DNA of 64,000 bases from AP-15 sp035538335 (lineage in GTDB: Bacteria > Pseudomonadota > Alphaproteobacteria > ATCC43930 > CGMCC-115725): contig DATLKN010000008.1 in assembly GCA_035538335.1 (NCBI GenBank), positions 1 through 64,000 on the forward strand, read 5' to 3'. How positions within the stretch are numbered: the first letter of the stretch is position 1; every line of letters begins with the position of its first letter. Of this stretch, positions 27,129 through 35,646 are shown piece after piece. The translations under genes and the position numbers were made by a program. Below the pieces are notes generated by a model. That model worked only from the letters and a program-made list of their open reading frames with translations. It was not told the DNA's origin and did not search any database.

Positions 27129-27914
27129 ATGCGAAGCGACCTGGAATGCCCTCAGTGCAAATCGGAAGGAATGGCATCGCTGCACTGGCGAGAGCCGCGA
27201 TTTCTGCGGTGCCGCCGATGCGGCGTTCTATTTCGTCATCCTTTGCCAACCGAGGCGGCTCTCGCCGAGTTGTACACGACCGGTTGGCGCAATAACCGGC
27301 ACACCGAGACAGGTGGAACAGATGCGGAGATCGCCAGAATATTGGTGGAACGATTATCCGAGCTTCTACCAGGCCGTCGATTTCTCAATACGCGTATTCT
27401 GGACTACGGTGCTGGTCGTGGCGCCGTTGCCCTGGAACTGATGAAAGTTGGTGCCAATATTGCGGCTGTCGAACCGTTTGGCTGCGAGTTCCTTACCAGC
27501 CTTGGCATTACGGCGTATCGCGACCTTGCGCAGCTGCCGGAAGGATCGCAGTTTGACGGGATTGTATGCCTTGATGTCGTCGAGCATCTGCGTGAACCGC
27601 GCCGCGCATTGGCAGACCTGTATCGGCGCTTGTCCTCACAGGGATGGCTCCTGATCCAGACCCCGAATATTGCGAGCCTCCCGGCGATGCTCAAAGGCCG
27701 GCATTGGCACGAAGCAACCATACCGGGTCACCTTGTCCTCTTCACCCCGGCAGCGCTGCGCAAGGCCTTGCGCGAGAGCGGCTTTCGGCGAGTCCGGCGG
27801 CTGCGCTGGGTAATCCATTATCCGCGAGCATCCCTGTTGCGCGCTTTGGTTCATTCTGGAATGCAAGCGTTGGCGATCGGCGGCAATATGCACATGGTCG
27901 CCTACAGGAATTGA
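27129..27914 (+). CDS. SAM-dependent methyltransferase with N-terminal zinc-ribbon
   Basis: A 261-residue protein. Two Cys pairs near the N-terminus (CPQC and CRRCG) look like a small zinc site. The Rossmann core follows: ILDYGAGRGAVALELMK (SAM motif I), IAAVEPFG, FDGIVCLDVVEHLREPRRA and GWLLIQTPN. This Methyltransf_23 layout is common in polysaccharide or natural-product loci. ATG 27129 is my choice; an in-frame ATG at 27072 is possible. Lower GC and the AT-rich upstream patch suggest horizontal gain. Substrate unknown. Confidence 0.82.
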   Translation: MRSDLECPQCKSEGMASLHWREPRFLRCRRCGVLFRHPLPTEAALAELYTTGWRNNRHTETGGTDAEIARILVERLSELLPGRRFLNTRILDYGAGRGAVALELMKVGANIAAVEPFGCEFLTSLGITAYRDLAQLPEGSQFDGIVCLDVVEHLREPRRALADLYRRLSSQGWLLIQTPNIASLPAMLKGRHWHEATIPGHLVLFTPAALRKALRESGFRRVRRLRWVIHYPRASLLRALVHSGMQALAIGGNMHMVAYRN

Positions 27915-27947
27915 CGAAGCTCTCGATGTAGGCGGCACATCGGCCGG

Positions 27948-30900
27948 CTAATCTCCGGTCGCGCGCAGCCTTTGTTGCGCGCCGCCGACCTGGCGCTGGA
28001 TCAGCCGCGCGTAAAGCCCGCCGCGGGCGAGCAGTTCGGTATGGCTGCCGGTCTCGGCGATGCGGCCGTGCTCGATGACGGCAATGACATCGGCGTTGCG
28101 CACCGTCGACAGCCGGTGCGCGATGACGATCGTCGTGCGCTCGCGCATCAAGGCGTCGAGCGCGGCGCGCACTTGCGCCTCGCTTACCGCGTCGAGATGC
28201 GAGGTCGCCTCGTCGAGGACGAGGGTCGGCGCATTCTTCAGAAAGGCGCGGGCGATCGCGACCCGCTGCCGCTGCCCGCCCGAGAGCTGCACGCCGCGCT
28301 CGCCTACCTGCGTCTCGAGGCCCTCCGGCAGGCTCGCGACAAAGCCGCTGAGGGCGGCCTCCTCGAGGGCGCGGCGGATCGCCCGCTCGTCGGCCTCGGG
28401 GCGGGCGAGCGCGACATTGGCGCGCAGCGTATCGTTGAAGAGATAGGTGTCCTGCGAGACGAGCGAGATGCGGGCGCGCAAATGGTCGAGCTCGAACTCG
28501 CGCAGATCGCTGCCGTCGATCAGGATGTGCCCGCGGTCGGGGTCCCAGAAGCGCAAGAGCAGGTTGGCGAGCGTCGTCTTGCCGGCGCCCGACGGGCCGA
28601 CGAGCGCGACGGTGGCGCCGGCGGGGATGTCGAGGCTGACGCCGTCGAGCGCCGGACGGGCGCCGCCGGGATAGGTGAAGCCGACCCCCTCGAAGCGGAT
28701 GCGCGAGCCGCCTCTCGGCGCCGGCGGGCGCGCCGGCCCGTCGCGCACCGCCGGCTCTTCGCGGTTAACGGCATAGAGCCGGCGCGTCGAGGCAATCGTG
28801 TCGGCGAGCTGGCGGCTCGTCTGGGCGATCTCCGAGATCGGCAGGAACGAGGCGAGCGCCAGCAGGATCAACAACGGCAGCACCGCCGGGCCGAGCTGGT
28901 TCGTTGCCGCGAGATGCGCGCCGACGACCGCGACGGCGAGCCCGCCGAGCCCCGTCACCGTCTCAAGCACCGCGGTTTGCGCCGACAGATCGGCGAGCAG
29001 CGCGAGGCGCACCCGCTGATAGTCGCGTACCAGCTCCATGAAGCCTTGGCGCCGCCGCTCCAGCGCCTGGAAGGCGAGAAGATCGGCGAGGCCCTGGATC
29101 GTCTCGGTGACATGCGCGCCGAGGATGCCGAGCGCGCCGCGCGCCTCGCCGCCGAGCCGGTCGATCCGCGCCCGGCTGACGACCGGCGCGAGCCCGGCAT
29201 AAAGGACGAAAGGCAGCAGCGCGAGCGCCACCGGCCAGGCGATGACGGCGAGCGCCGCGAGCACGGTCGAGGGCACGAGGAGCGCGACGAGGGCCGGGGC
29301 GACGGTGTGGGCGAAAAAATACTCGATCGTCTCGATGTCCTGGCTGGCGAGCGCGATCAGATCGCCGGAGCGGCGGCGCACCAGATAGGCCGGCGCGAGG
29401 TTGTCGAGCTTCTCGAACAGCGCGATCCGCATTTCCGCCAAGAGCCGGTAGGCGATGTCGTGCGCGAGCCAGGATTCGAGCCAGTGCAGCAGCCCCGCGA
29501 GCGGCGCCGTCAGGGCGAGCGCGATCAGCAGATAGCCGAAAGGCGCATGCGTCTTGACGGCGGCGACGGCGAGCGCGCCGATGACGCCGACGCCGATCAG
29601 GGCGGCGACGCGGGCGATCCCGGAGGTGACGACGACGGTAAACCGCCGCCGCCACGGCCGGATGATCTCGGCGAGCGTCGCGAGCGTCGCGCCCCAGCCG
29701 ACCGCGGCCGCCGCCTCGGCAAGCATGTCGGGCGCCGCCCGCTCGCCGACCGCCGCCTCCTCGGCCGGCGCATCGGAGGCGAGCAAGACCTCGGCGCCGA
29801 TCGGCGCCCCCTCGGCCCGCTCCTCGGCCTGCGCGCCCATCAGCCGGCGATAGGCGCCGTCGCGGCGGATCAGCTCCGCATGGCGGCCTTCCTCGACGAT
29901 ATGCCCGCGGTCGAGAACGAGGATGCGGTCGGCGCCGACCACGCTCGAGAGGCGATGCGCAAGGATCAGCGTCGTGCGGCCGGCGGAGAGGCGGTCGAGC
30001 GCGCGCTCGATGGCCGCCTCATTCTCGGCATCGACCGAGGAGAGCGCCTCGTCGAGGATCAGGATCGGCGCGTCGCGCAACAGCGCGCGGGCGATCGCGA
30101 GGCGCTGGCGCTGCCCGCCTGAGAGCAGGATGCCGCGCTCGCCGATCACCGTGTCGTAGCCCTGCGGCAGCCGCGCGATGAATTCGTGGGCGTTGGCGTC
30201 GCGCGCCGCGTTTTCAATCTCGGCACGGCTCGCATCGGGCTTGCCGAGCCGCAGATTGTCCTCGACCGTGCCGTGGAAGAGGTAGGTGTCCTGGTGGACG
30301 ACCGCAATCATCCTCCGTAATGCCGCCGGGTCGAGCGCGCGCACATCCTCGCCGCCGACCCGCACGACGCCTTCCTGCGGGTCGAAGAGGCGCAGAATCA
30401 GGCGCACGATCGAGGACTTGCCGGCGCCGCTGGGCCCGACGATGCCGATCTTCTCGCCGGCGGCGAGCGCGAAGGAGAGCCCGTCATGCGCGTTGCCTCG
30501 CCCGCCCGGATAGGCAAAGCGCACGCCCTCGAATTCGATCGTCGGGGCGAGGCGGCGCGGCGCCGGCGGCAAGGGCGTCGCGGCCGCCGCCGGGACCAGC
30601 GGCTCCGCCGCCAGCAGCGCATTGATGCCGGCCGCCGCCGACTGCCCGACGAGGCCCTGGTGCAACACCTGCCGCAGGTCGCGCAGCGGCCGGAACACCT
30701 CTGTGCCGGCCATCAGGACGATCAGCAGCGCCGGCATGCCCATCAGGCCGTGCGACACGCGATAGATGCCGAGCGTGAGCGCGGCGGCGGCGCCGATCGC
30801 GACGCCGCAATCGGTGATGCCACGCGTCATCACGCCGATCGAGAGCACCTCCATCGTGCGCTGCGACAAGGCGCGGGCGCGCTCCGCAAGGCGGCGGCCA

Positions 30901-31550
30901 TAGGCGGCGCTCTGTCCGAAGGCCTTCAATGTCGGCAGCCCCTGCACGCCGTCGAGAAATTCCGAGCCGAAGGATTTGAGCGCCTGCTGACGCTCCCGGC
31001 TCGAGCCCCCCTCGCGGTGCAGAAACGCCATCGGCGCGAAGAGGGTGAGGAAGGCGAAGCCGAGCATCACTGCGGCGACTGGCAGGTCCCACCAGGCGAT
31101 GAAGGCGAAAATCGCGATCGGCGTCAGCGTCGCGACCGCGACCTGCGGCAGGTATTGGCCGAAAAAGCTCTGCAATTGCTCGACGCCGTCGACGATCGAC
31201 AGCATCACCCCGCCGGTGCGCTCGCCGGCGAACCAGGCCGGCCCCAATTCGGCGATCTTGTCGTAGAGACGGCCGCGCAGCGCCTCCTGGACCCGTGTCG
31301 CGGTGTGATGGGCGACCATCGTGCGCAGGTGCTCGAAAAACCCGCGCAGCACGACGGCCGCCGCGACGCCGCCGGCCGGCACGGCGAGCGCCAAGAGGCC
31401 GGCGCCCTGGAAGACGCGCGCCAGCAGCAGCCCCATCAGCACGAAGCGGGCGATCCCGACGGCCGCCGCGATAAGCCCGACGAGGATCGCGGCGAGAATC
31501 CGTCCGCGCAGGCCGCGGGTCAGCTGCCAAAGCCGTCGGTCGAAGAACAT
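27948..31550 (-). CDS. Fused double half-size ABC exporter (TMD-NBD-TMD-NBD)
   Basis: A 1200-residue membrane protein holding two complete ABC half-exporters in one chain. Domains: TMD1 ~15-320, NBD1 ~335-580 (Walker A GPSGAGKSS, signature LSGGQRQRLAIARALL, Walker B ILILDEALSSVD), TMD2 ~640-930, NBD2 ~950-1190 (GPSGAGKTT, LSGGQRQRVAIARAFL, LVLDEATSHLD). Both sites look catalytically intact. Half-exporters are normally separate genes; the order and the thin linker recall a CydDC- or MsbA-like pair joined into one. It follows a cupin gene by 16 nt. Cargo unknown. Confidence 0.9.
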   Translation of the reverse strand: MFFDRRLWQLTRGLRGRILAAILVGLIAAAVGIARFVLMGLLLARVFQGAGLLALAVPAGGVAAAVVLRGFFEHLRTMVAHHTATRVQEALRGRLYDKIAELGPAWFAGERTGGVMLSIVDGVEQLQSFFGQYLPQVAVATLTPIAIFAFIAWWDLPVAAVMLGFAFLTLFAPMAFLHREGGSSRERQQALKSFGSEFLDGVQGLPTLKAFGQSAAYGRRLAERARALSQRTMEVLSIGVMTRGITDCGVAIGAAAALTLGIYRVSHGLMGMPALLIVLMAGTEVFRPLRDLRQVLHQGLVGQSAAAGINALLAAEPLVPAAAATPLPPAPRRLAPTIEFEGVRFAYPGGRGNAHDGLSFALAAGEKIGIVGPSGAGKSSIVRLILRLFDPQEGVVRVGGEDVRALDPAALRRMIAVVHQDTYLFHGTVEDNLRLGKPDASRAEIENAARDANAHEFIARLPQGYDTVIGERGILLSGGQRQRLAIARALLRDAPILILDEALSSVDAENEAAIERALDRLSAGRTTLILAHRLSSVVGADRILVLDRGHIVEEGRHAELIRRDGAYRRLMGAQAEERAEGAPIGAEVLLASDAPAEEAAVGERAAPDMLAEAAAAVGWGATLATLAEIIRPWRRRFTVVVTSGIARVAALIGVGVIGALAVAAVKTHAPFGYLLIALALTAPLAGLLHWLESWLAHDIAYRLLAEMRIALFEKLDNLAPAYLVRRRSGDLIALASQDIETIEYFFAHTVAPALVALLVPSTVLAALAVIAWPVALALLPFVLYAGLAPVVSRARIDRLGGEARGALGILGAHVTETIQGLADLLAFQALERRRQGFMELVRDYQRVRLALLADLSAQTAVLETVTGLGGLAVAVVGAHLAATNQLGPAVLPLLILLALASFLPISEIAQTSRQLADTIASTRRLYAVNREEPAVRDGPARPPAPRGGSRIRFEGVGFTYPGGARPALDGVSLDIPAGATVALVGPSGAGKTTLANLLLRFWDPDRGHILIDGSDLREFELDHLRARISLVSQDTYLFNDTLRANVALARPEADERAIRRALEEAALSGFVASLPEGLETQVGERGVQLSGGQRQRVAIARAFLKNAPTLVLDEATSHLDAVSEAQVRAALDALMRERTTIVIAHRLSTVRNADVIAVIEHGRIAETGSHTELLARGGLYARLIQRQVGGAQQRLRATGD

Positions 31551-31566
31551 GGCGCGATGCTGGCGG

Positions 31567-31965
31567 TTACAGGCTTCGCGGATCGTCGACCGCGACCGTC
31601 AGATGCTCGGTCGGCTGCGGCGTCGCCGTCATCAGGCTGACGCCGTCGGGCGCTTCGAAGCGGTGCCAGGTGTTTTGCGGCACGATCGCCAGCATCCCGG
31701 CCTTCAGCTCGAAGGATTGCCGCCCGTCGTCGGTGACGACGTGCAGAATCGTGGCACCGTCGACGATCTGCACGATCTCGTCCCCCTGCGGGTGGCGCTC
31801 CCATGCGCCTTCGCCGGCAAATTTGGCGGTGAAGACGGCGCCGTCGCGATAGGGCGCCAGCCTCGCGAAAGCACCCTCGCGCTCGGCCGCCGGCGTTTCC
31901 GGGGTCCGCCCGCGCAGCATCTTGAGTTTCGCGAATTCCATGTTGAGGTCGAGTATTGTGATCAT
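31567..31965 (-). CDS. Cupin-domain protein
   Basis: A 132-residue cytosolic single cupin with a modified motif 1 (GAWERHPQGDEIVQIVDG) and motif 2 (MLAIVPQNTWHRFE). The missing second His of motif 1 is replaced, so metal binding may be altered. It lies 16 nt before the fused ABC exporter, implying co-transcription, and is divergent from the folate reductase gene. Function unknown. Confidence 0.8.
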   Translation of the reverse strand: MITILDLNMEFAKLKMLRGRTPETPAAEREGAFARLAPYRDGAVFTAKFAGEGAWERHPQGDEIVQIVDGATILHVVTDDGRQSFELKAGMLAIVPQNTWHRFEAPDGVSLMTATPQPTEHLTVAVDDPRSL

Positions 31966-32041
31966 CGTTCCCGTCCTTCAATGCGCCTTCTCCGGCGCCT
32001 CTTGCCACGCGATACTATCAGAGCAGAGAGGATTGGCGCAG

Positions 32042-32971
32042 ATGACGGAAAAAGGCGGGGAAACTAGCCGGCTCGAACAGCGCCTCGCTGCCGGCCTCTT
32101 TACGATCACCGCCGAGCTGGTGCCGCCGTTGTCGAGCGACCCGGCCGAGCTTCTCGCCCGGGCGGCGCCGCTGAAGGGCCTCGCCGCCGCCGTCAACGTC
32201 ACCGACGGGGCCGGCGCCAGGGTGCATCTGTCGAGCCTTGTCGCCGCCGGCCTGATCGCCCGCGAGGGCATCGAGCCGATCCTGCAGATGACCTGCCGCG
32301 ACCGCAACCGCCTGGCGCTGCAAGGCGATCTGCTCGGTGCCTTGGCGCTCGGCATCCGCAATCTGCTGATTATCTCGGGCGACGACCCGAAAACGGGAGA
32401 CCAGCCGGAGGCGAAGCCGGTCTTCGATCTCGACTCGCGGGGACTGCTGTCGCTGGCGCAGCAGGTCTCGCAGCAAGGCCGGCTGCCGACCGGCGCCGCG
32501 GTCAAAGGCCCGACGCGGCTGTTTCTCGGCGCCGCCGCCCTGCCGATCGATCCGCCGCGCGACTGGCCGGCCGCCGATCTCATCGACAAGGCCGATCGCG
32601 GCGCCCGCTTCGTGCAGACGCAATTCTGCATGGATGCCGGGCTGACGCGCCGCTGGGTCGGCCGCTTGCGCGAGCTGGGCGTGACCGAACGGCTCGGCAT
32701 CCTGATCGGCGTGGCGCCCATCCCCTCGGCGCGCTCGGCGCGCTGGATGCGCGAGAAGCTCTACGGCACGATCATCCCCGATGCCCTCGTCGGGCGGCTC
32801 GAGCGAGCGGGTGATCCGCGGCGCGAGGGCCTCGACATCTGCGTCGAGCTGCTGCACGAACTGGCCGAGATCCCGGGGGTCGCCGGCGCCCACATCATGG
32901 CGCCGCAGAATCCCGCGGCGATCCCGGAAACGATCGAGATGTTCTCCTCGGCATGCGAAAGGAGGCGCTGA
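32042..32971 (+). CDS. Methylenetetrahydrofolate reductase family protein
   Basis: A 309-residue protein of the MetF/FAD-linked reductase fold, which converts 5,10-methylene-THF to 5-methyl-THF. Family parts: FTITAELVPPLSSDP near the start, AVNVTDGAGARVHLSS, ILQMTCRDRNRLALQGDLLG, LLIISGDDPKTG and FVQTQFCMDAG. ATG 32042 follows AGAGAGGATTGG. Its stop codon overlaps the ATG of the next gene, so both are translated together, a pairing that is not usual. folD lies at 50162, so one-carbon metabolism is represented twice in the window. Confidence 0.85.
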   Translation: MTEKGGETSRLEQRLAAGLFTITAELVPPLSSDPAELLARAAPLKGLAAAVNVTDGAGARVHLSSLVAAGLIAREGIEPILQMTCRDRNRLALQGDLLGALALGIRNLLIISGDDPKTGDQPEAKPVFDLDSRGLLSLAQQVSQQGRLPTGAAVKGPTRLFLGAAALPIDPPRDWPAADLIDKADRGARFVQTQFCMDAGLTRRWVGRLRELGVTERLGILIGVAPIPSARSARWMREKLYGTIIPDALVGRLERAGDPRREGLDICVELLHELAEIPGVAGAHIMAPQNPAAIPETIEMFSSACERRR

Positions 32972-33789
32972 TGATGAACCGGGTGCTGATCACCGGAGCG
33001 GGCGGCGGCATCGGCCGCTCCTTGCGCGAGACGTTGCGCGGGGTCTACCCGATCCTGCGGCTCTCCGACCGCGTGCCGCTCGCGCCGGCGCGCCCAGCGG
33101 ACAATGGCGTCGAGGAGGTCGATCGCACCGACATTGCCGACATGGCCGCCGTCGAGCGCATGGTCGCGGGCTGCGACGGCATCGTCCATCTCGGCGGCAT
33201 CTCGGGCGAAAATACCTGGGAGAAGATCCTCGAAAGCAACATCGCCGGGCTCTACAACGTCTTCGAGGCGGCGCGCCGCGCCGGCGTCCAGCGCATCGTC
33301 ATGGCGACCTCGAACCACGCGGTCGGCTTCTACCCGCGCGCACAGACGATCGACCATCGCGTCGTCCCGCGCCCCGACAGCCGCTACGGCGTCTCGAAGG
33401 CGTTCTCGGAAGCGCTCGCCAGCCTCTACGCCGACAAGCACGGCATCGGATTTCTGTTGACGCGCATCGGCAATTTCGGCGAGCGGCCGATCGACAAGCG
33501 GCGGCTGTCGATCTGGATCAGCCCGCGCGACTACACGCAGCTGGTGCGCATCGGGCTCGAGCATCCCGACATCCGTTACGAGATCGTCTACGGCGTCTCG
33601 AACAACCGGCGCTCGTGGTACGACAACGCGAACGCCTATCGGCTCGGCTACCGGCCGCAGGACGATTCCGAACCCTATGCCGAGGCGGTGCTCGCTGCAG
33701 AGCCGGCGGGCGCCGACCTGATCGCCGAACGCTATCAGGGCGGCACATTCTGTGCCGATGAGTACACGGCGCCGACGCCGCGCGATTAG
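32971..33789 (+). CDS. udh: Uronate dehydrogenase-like SDR (NAD-dependent epimerase/dehydratase family)
   Basis: A 272-residue extended SDR. Motifs: ITGAGGGIGRSLRE (nucleotide site), GIVHLGGISGENTWEKI, ATSNHAVGFYP and the catalytic YGVSK (Tyr/Lys). The SSNH-YP and YGVSK environment matches hexuronate dehydrogenases that oxidise galacturonate/glucuronate to the lactone. AAGGAGG precedes the start; ATG 32971 and 32974 are both possible. It overlaps the stop of the folate reductase gene. The sugar-acid assignment is by family resemblance only. Confidence 0.8.
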   Translation: MMNRVLITGAGGGIGRSLRETLRGVYPILRLSDRVPLAPARPADNGVEEVDRTDIADMAAVERMVAGCDGIVHLGGISGENTWEKILESNIAGLYNVFEAARRAGVQRIVMATSNHAVGFYPRAQTIDHRVVPRPDSRYGVSKAFSEALASLYADKHGIGFLLTRIGNFGERPIDKRRLSIWISPRDYTQLVRIGLEHPDIRYEIVYGVSNNRRSWYDNANAYRLGYRPQDDSEPYAEAVLAAEPAGADLIAERYQGGTFCADEYTAPTPRD

Positions 33790-33822
33790 ATTGGGAGCCG
33801 CCCTGCGGAGCGAGCGGACGCA

Positions 33823-33851
33823 TTGACATTTCCGCATCATTATGATATAAG
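33823..33851 (+). promoter_or_regulatory. Consensus-like sigma70 promoter
   Basis: A perfect -35 TTGACA (33823-33828) stands 17 bases from a TATAAG -10 (33846-33851). This is the closest match to consensus seen in the window. Predicted start of RNA is about 33858. No protein gene on this strand starts until 34342. Confidence 0.55.
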
Positions 33852-33857
33852 CATCGA

Positions 33858-33950
33858 CATCACCGCGGCTCTGTCCGGGCCGCGGCGTCGTCGCTTGGGG
33901 CAGGGGTAGGGGTGTCTGATGGCTGATCCTGGGCTGCAGAATCAGCCAGA
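33858..33950 (+). ncRNA. Candidate short structured transcript
   Basis: Downstream of the strong promoter are two perfect 7-bp stems: CCGCGGC (33863-33869) with GCCGCGG (33879-33885), and GGCTGAT (33921-33927) with ATCAGCC (33941-33947). A short reading frame from ATG 33919 runs into antisense of arsC and shows no coding character. No T-rich terminator is evident. This is a candidate only. Confidence 0.25.
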
Positions 33951-33964
33951 ACAGCGAAAGCTCG

Positions 33965-34306
33965 TTAGAGCACCGCGAGCACCTTTTCGGGCGGGCGGCC
34001 GAGCGCCGCCTTGCCGTTGGCCACGACGATCGGGCGCTCGACGATGATCGGATGCGCCGCCATCGCCGCGATCAGCGCTTCCTCGGACATCCTTTTCGGG
34101 TCGATGCCGGCTTCCGCTGCCTCCTTTTTGCGGGCGAGCGCGGCGGCCGGCATCTTCAGCTGCCGAAGCAGCTCCTTCAGCTGCGCTGCCGTATAGGGCG
34201 TTTTCACATATTCGACGATCTCGGGCTCGATCCCCTTTTCGCGCAACAGCGCCAGGGTTTTGCGCGAGGTATTGCAGCGCGGGTTGTGATAGATCCTGAC
34301 CCTCAT
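33965..34306 (-). CDS. ArsC-family (glutaredoxin-type) reductase
   Basis: A 113-residue thioredoxin-fold protein. The catalytic Cys11 sits in HNPRCNTSRKTL, and later Arg residues (ERPIVVANG, LGRPPEKVL) match the arsenate-binding positions of ArsC. At 113 residues it is shorter than E. coli ArsC (141) and closer to the YfgD/ArsC-like subgroup, whose reductase activity is less certain. No arsB/arsR arsenic operon is adjacent; the ArsR-type gene at 38873 is unrelated in position. It converges on the candidate short transcript. Confidence 0.82.
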   Translation of the reverse strand: MRVRIYHNPRCNTSRKTLALLREKGIEPEIVEYVKTPYTAAQLKELLRQLKMPAAALARKKEAAEAGIDPKRMSEEALIAAMAAHPIIVERPIVVANGKAALGRPPEKVLAVL

Positions 34307-34341
34307 CCTCTTTCCTCCCCGAAGAGACGACGGATTATGGC

Positions 34342-35547
34342 ATGAGCGCCTCGCCCCTCGCCGGAATCAAGATCATCGACCTGACGACCGTTGTGCTGGG
34401 GCCTTTGGCGAGCCAGATCCTCGGCGATCTCGGCGCCGAAGTGATCAAGGTCGAAGCGCCGGAAGGCGACATCATGCGCTATGCCGGGCCGGCCCGGCAT
34501 CGCGAGATGGGGCACGTCTTCCTCAACCTGAACCGCAGCAAGCGCTCGCTGGCGCTCGACCTGAAGCGCCTGGAGGCGGCGGCGGTCATGCTGTCGCTGG
34601 TGCGGCGGAGCGATGTCTTCATGCACAACATGCGGTCGCAGGCGATGGCCCGGCTCGGCTTCGGCTGGGAGCGGCTGCGCGATGTCAACCCGCGCCTCGT
34701 CTACTGCTCGGCGAGCGGCTACGGGCAGGATGGGCCGCACGCCGACCGGCCCGCCTTCGACGACATCATCCAGGGCGCCTGCGGGCTCGTCGCGCTCTCC
34801 GAGCTGACGACCGGCGACGCGCGCTTCGTGCCGACCCTCGTCGGCGACAAGACGGTGGGGCTGACCATGGTCTACGCCGTGCTGGCGGCACTCGTCGAGC
34901 GCGGCCGCACCGGCGAAGGCCAGGCGGTCGAAGTGCCGATGCTCGAAACCATGACCGCCTTCGTGCTGGCCGAGCATATGGGCGGGATGACCTTCGAGCC
35001 GGCGATGGGCGAGCCCGGCTATGCGCGCATGCTCGCCCCCGACCGCCGGCCGCACAAGACCGCCGACGGCCACATCTGCATCCTGCCTTACACGACCCGG
35101 CATTGGCAGGACTTCTTCCGCATCGCCGGGCGGCCGGAGCTGTGCGACGATCCCCGGTTGAAGGACGCCGAGACGCGAGCCCGCCATGTCGCCGAGCTCT
35201 ACGCGCTCGTCGCCGAGTGCGTGCGCGGCCGGCCGACCGCCTTCTGGCTCGAGCGGCTCCGAGGCGCCGATATCCCGTCGGGGCCGGTCAACGCGCTCGA
35301 CGCCCTGCCGCGGGACGAGCATCTCGCGGCCGTCGATTTCCTGCCGCTCGTCGAGCACCCGAGCGAGGGCACGATCCGCATCGCGCGCCCGCCGGTGCGC
35401 TTTGCCGGCGAGGAGTGGGCGCCGCGCCGGCATGCGCCGCGCCTCGGCGAGCAGTCGCGCGAGATCCTCGCCGAATTGGGGCTCTCGCAGGCCGACATCG
35501 ACGACCTCTTCGCCCGTGGCATCGCCGTCGAGCCGCAATTGGAGTAG
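34342..35547 (+). CDS. Class III CoA-transferase (CaiB/BaiF family)
   Basis: A 401-residue enzyme that moves CoA between acids through an aspartyl-CoA intermediate. The catalytic Asp is residue 169 (PTLVGDKTVGL), the same position as in formyl-CoA transferase. N-terminal PLAGIKIIDLTTVVLGP and LGDLGAEVIKVEAPEGD are diagnostic. It is followed 99 nt later by the diiron gene on the same strand. Acid substrate unknown. Confidence 0.9.
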   Translation: MSASPLAGIKIIDLTTVVLGPLASQILGDLGAEVIKVEAPEGDIMRYAGPARHREMGHVFLNLNRSKRSLALDLKRLEAAAVMLSLVRRSDVFMHNMRSQAMARLGFGWERLRDVNPRLVYCSASGYGQDGPHADRPAFDDIIQGACGLVALSELTTGDARFVPTLVGDKTVGLTMVYAVLAALVERGRTGEGQAVEVPMLETMTAFVLAEHMGGMTFEPAMGEPGYARMLAPDRRPHKTADGHICILPYTTRHWQDFFRIAGRPELCDDPRLKDAETRARHVAELYALVAECVRGRPTAFWLERLRGADIPSGPVNALDALPRDEHLAAVDFLPLVEHPSEGTIRIARPPVRFAGEEWAPRRHAPRLGEQSREILAELGLSQADIDDLFARGIAVEPQLE

Positions 35548-35646
35548 AACGGAGCGGCCAGCTTTCCGGGCGGCGGCGCCGGGCTGAGATCAACCCGCGC
35601 GCTGGCACGTTCAAACTGCTACCGGTGCGGCTGAAGGAAAGAGCCC

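Noticed and set aside
26992..27441. 149-residue plus-strand ORF across the AT-rich region and methyltransferase start
   Set aside because: Out of frame with the methyltransferase, whose SAM motifs are clear; no recognisable domain.
27972..30122. 716-residue plus-strand frame opposite the ABC exporter
   Set aside because: Antisense to a clear ABC protein with intact Walker motifs; Arg/Asp-rich composition is typical of antisense frames in GC-rich DNA.
33919..34050. Short ORF from ATG 33919
   Set aside because: It has a G-rich stretch upstream but runs antisense into arsC with Arg/Ala/Pro-rich content and no family features.
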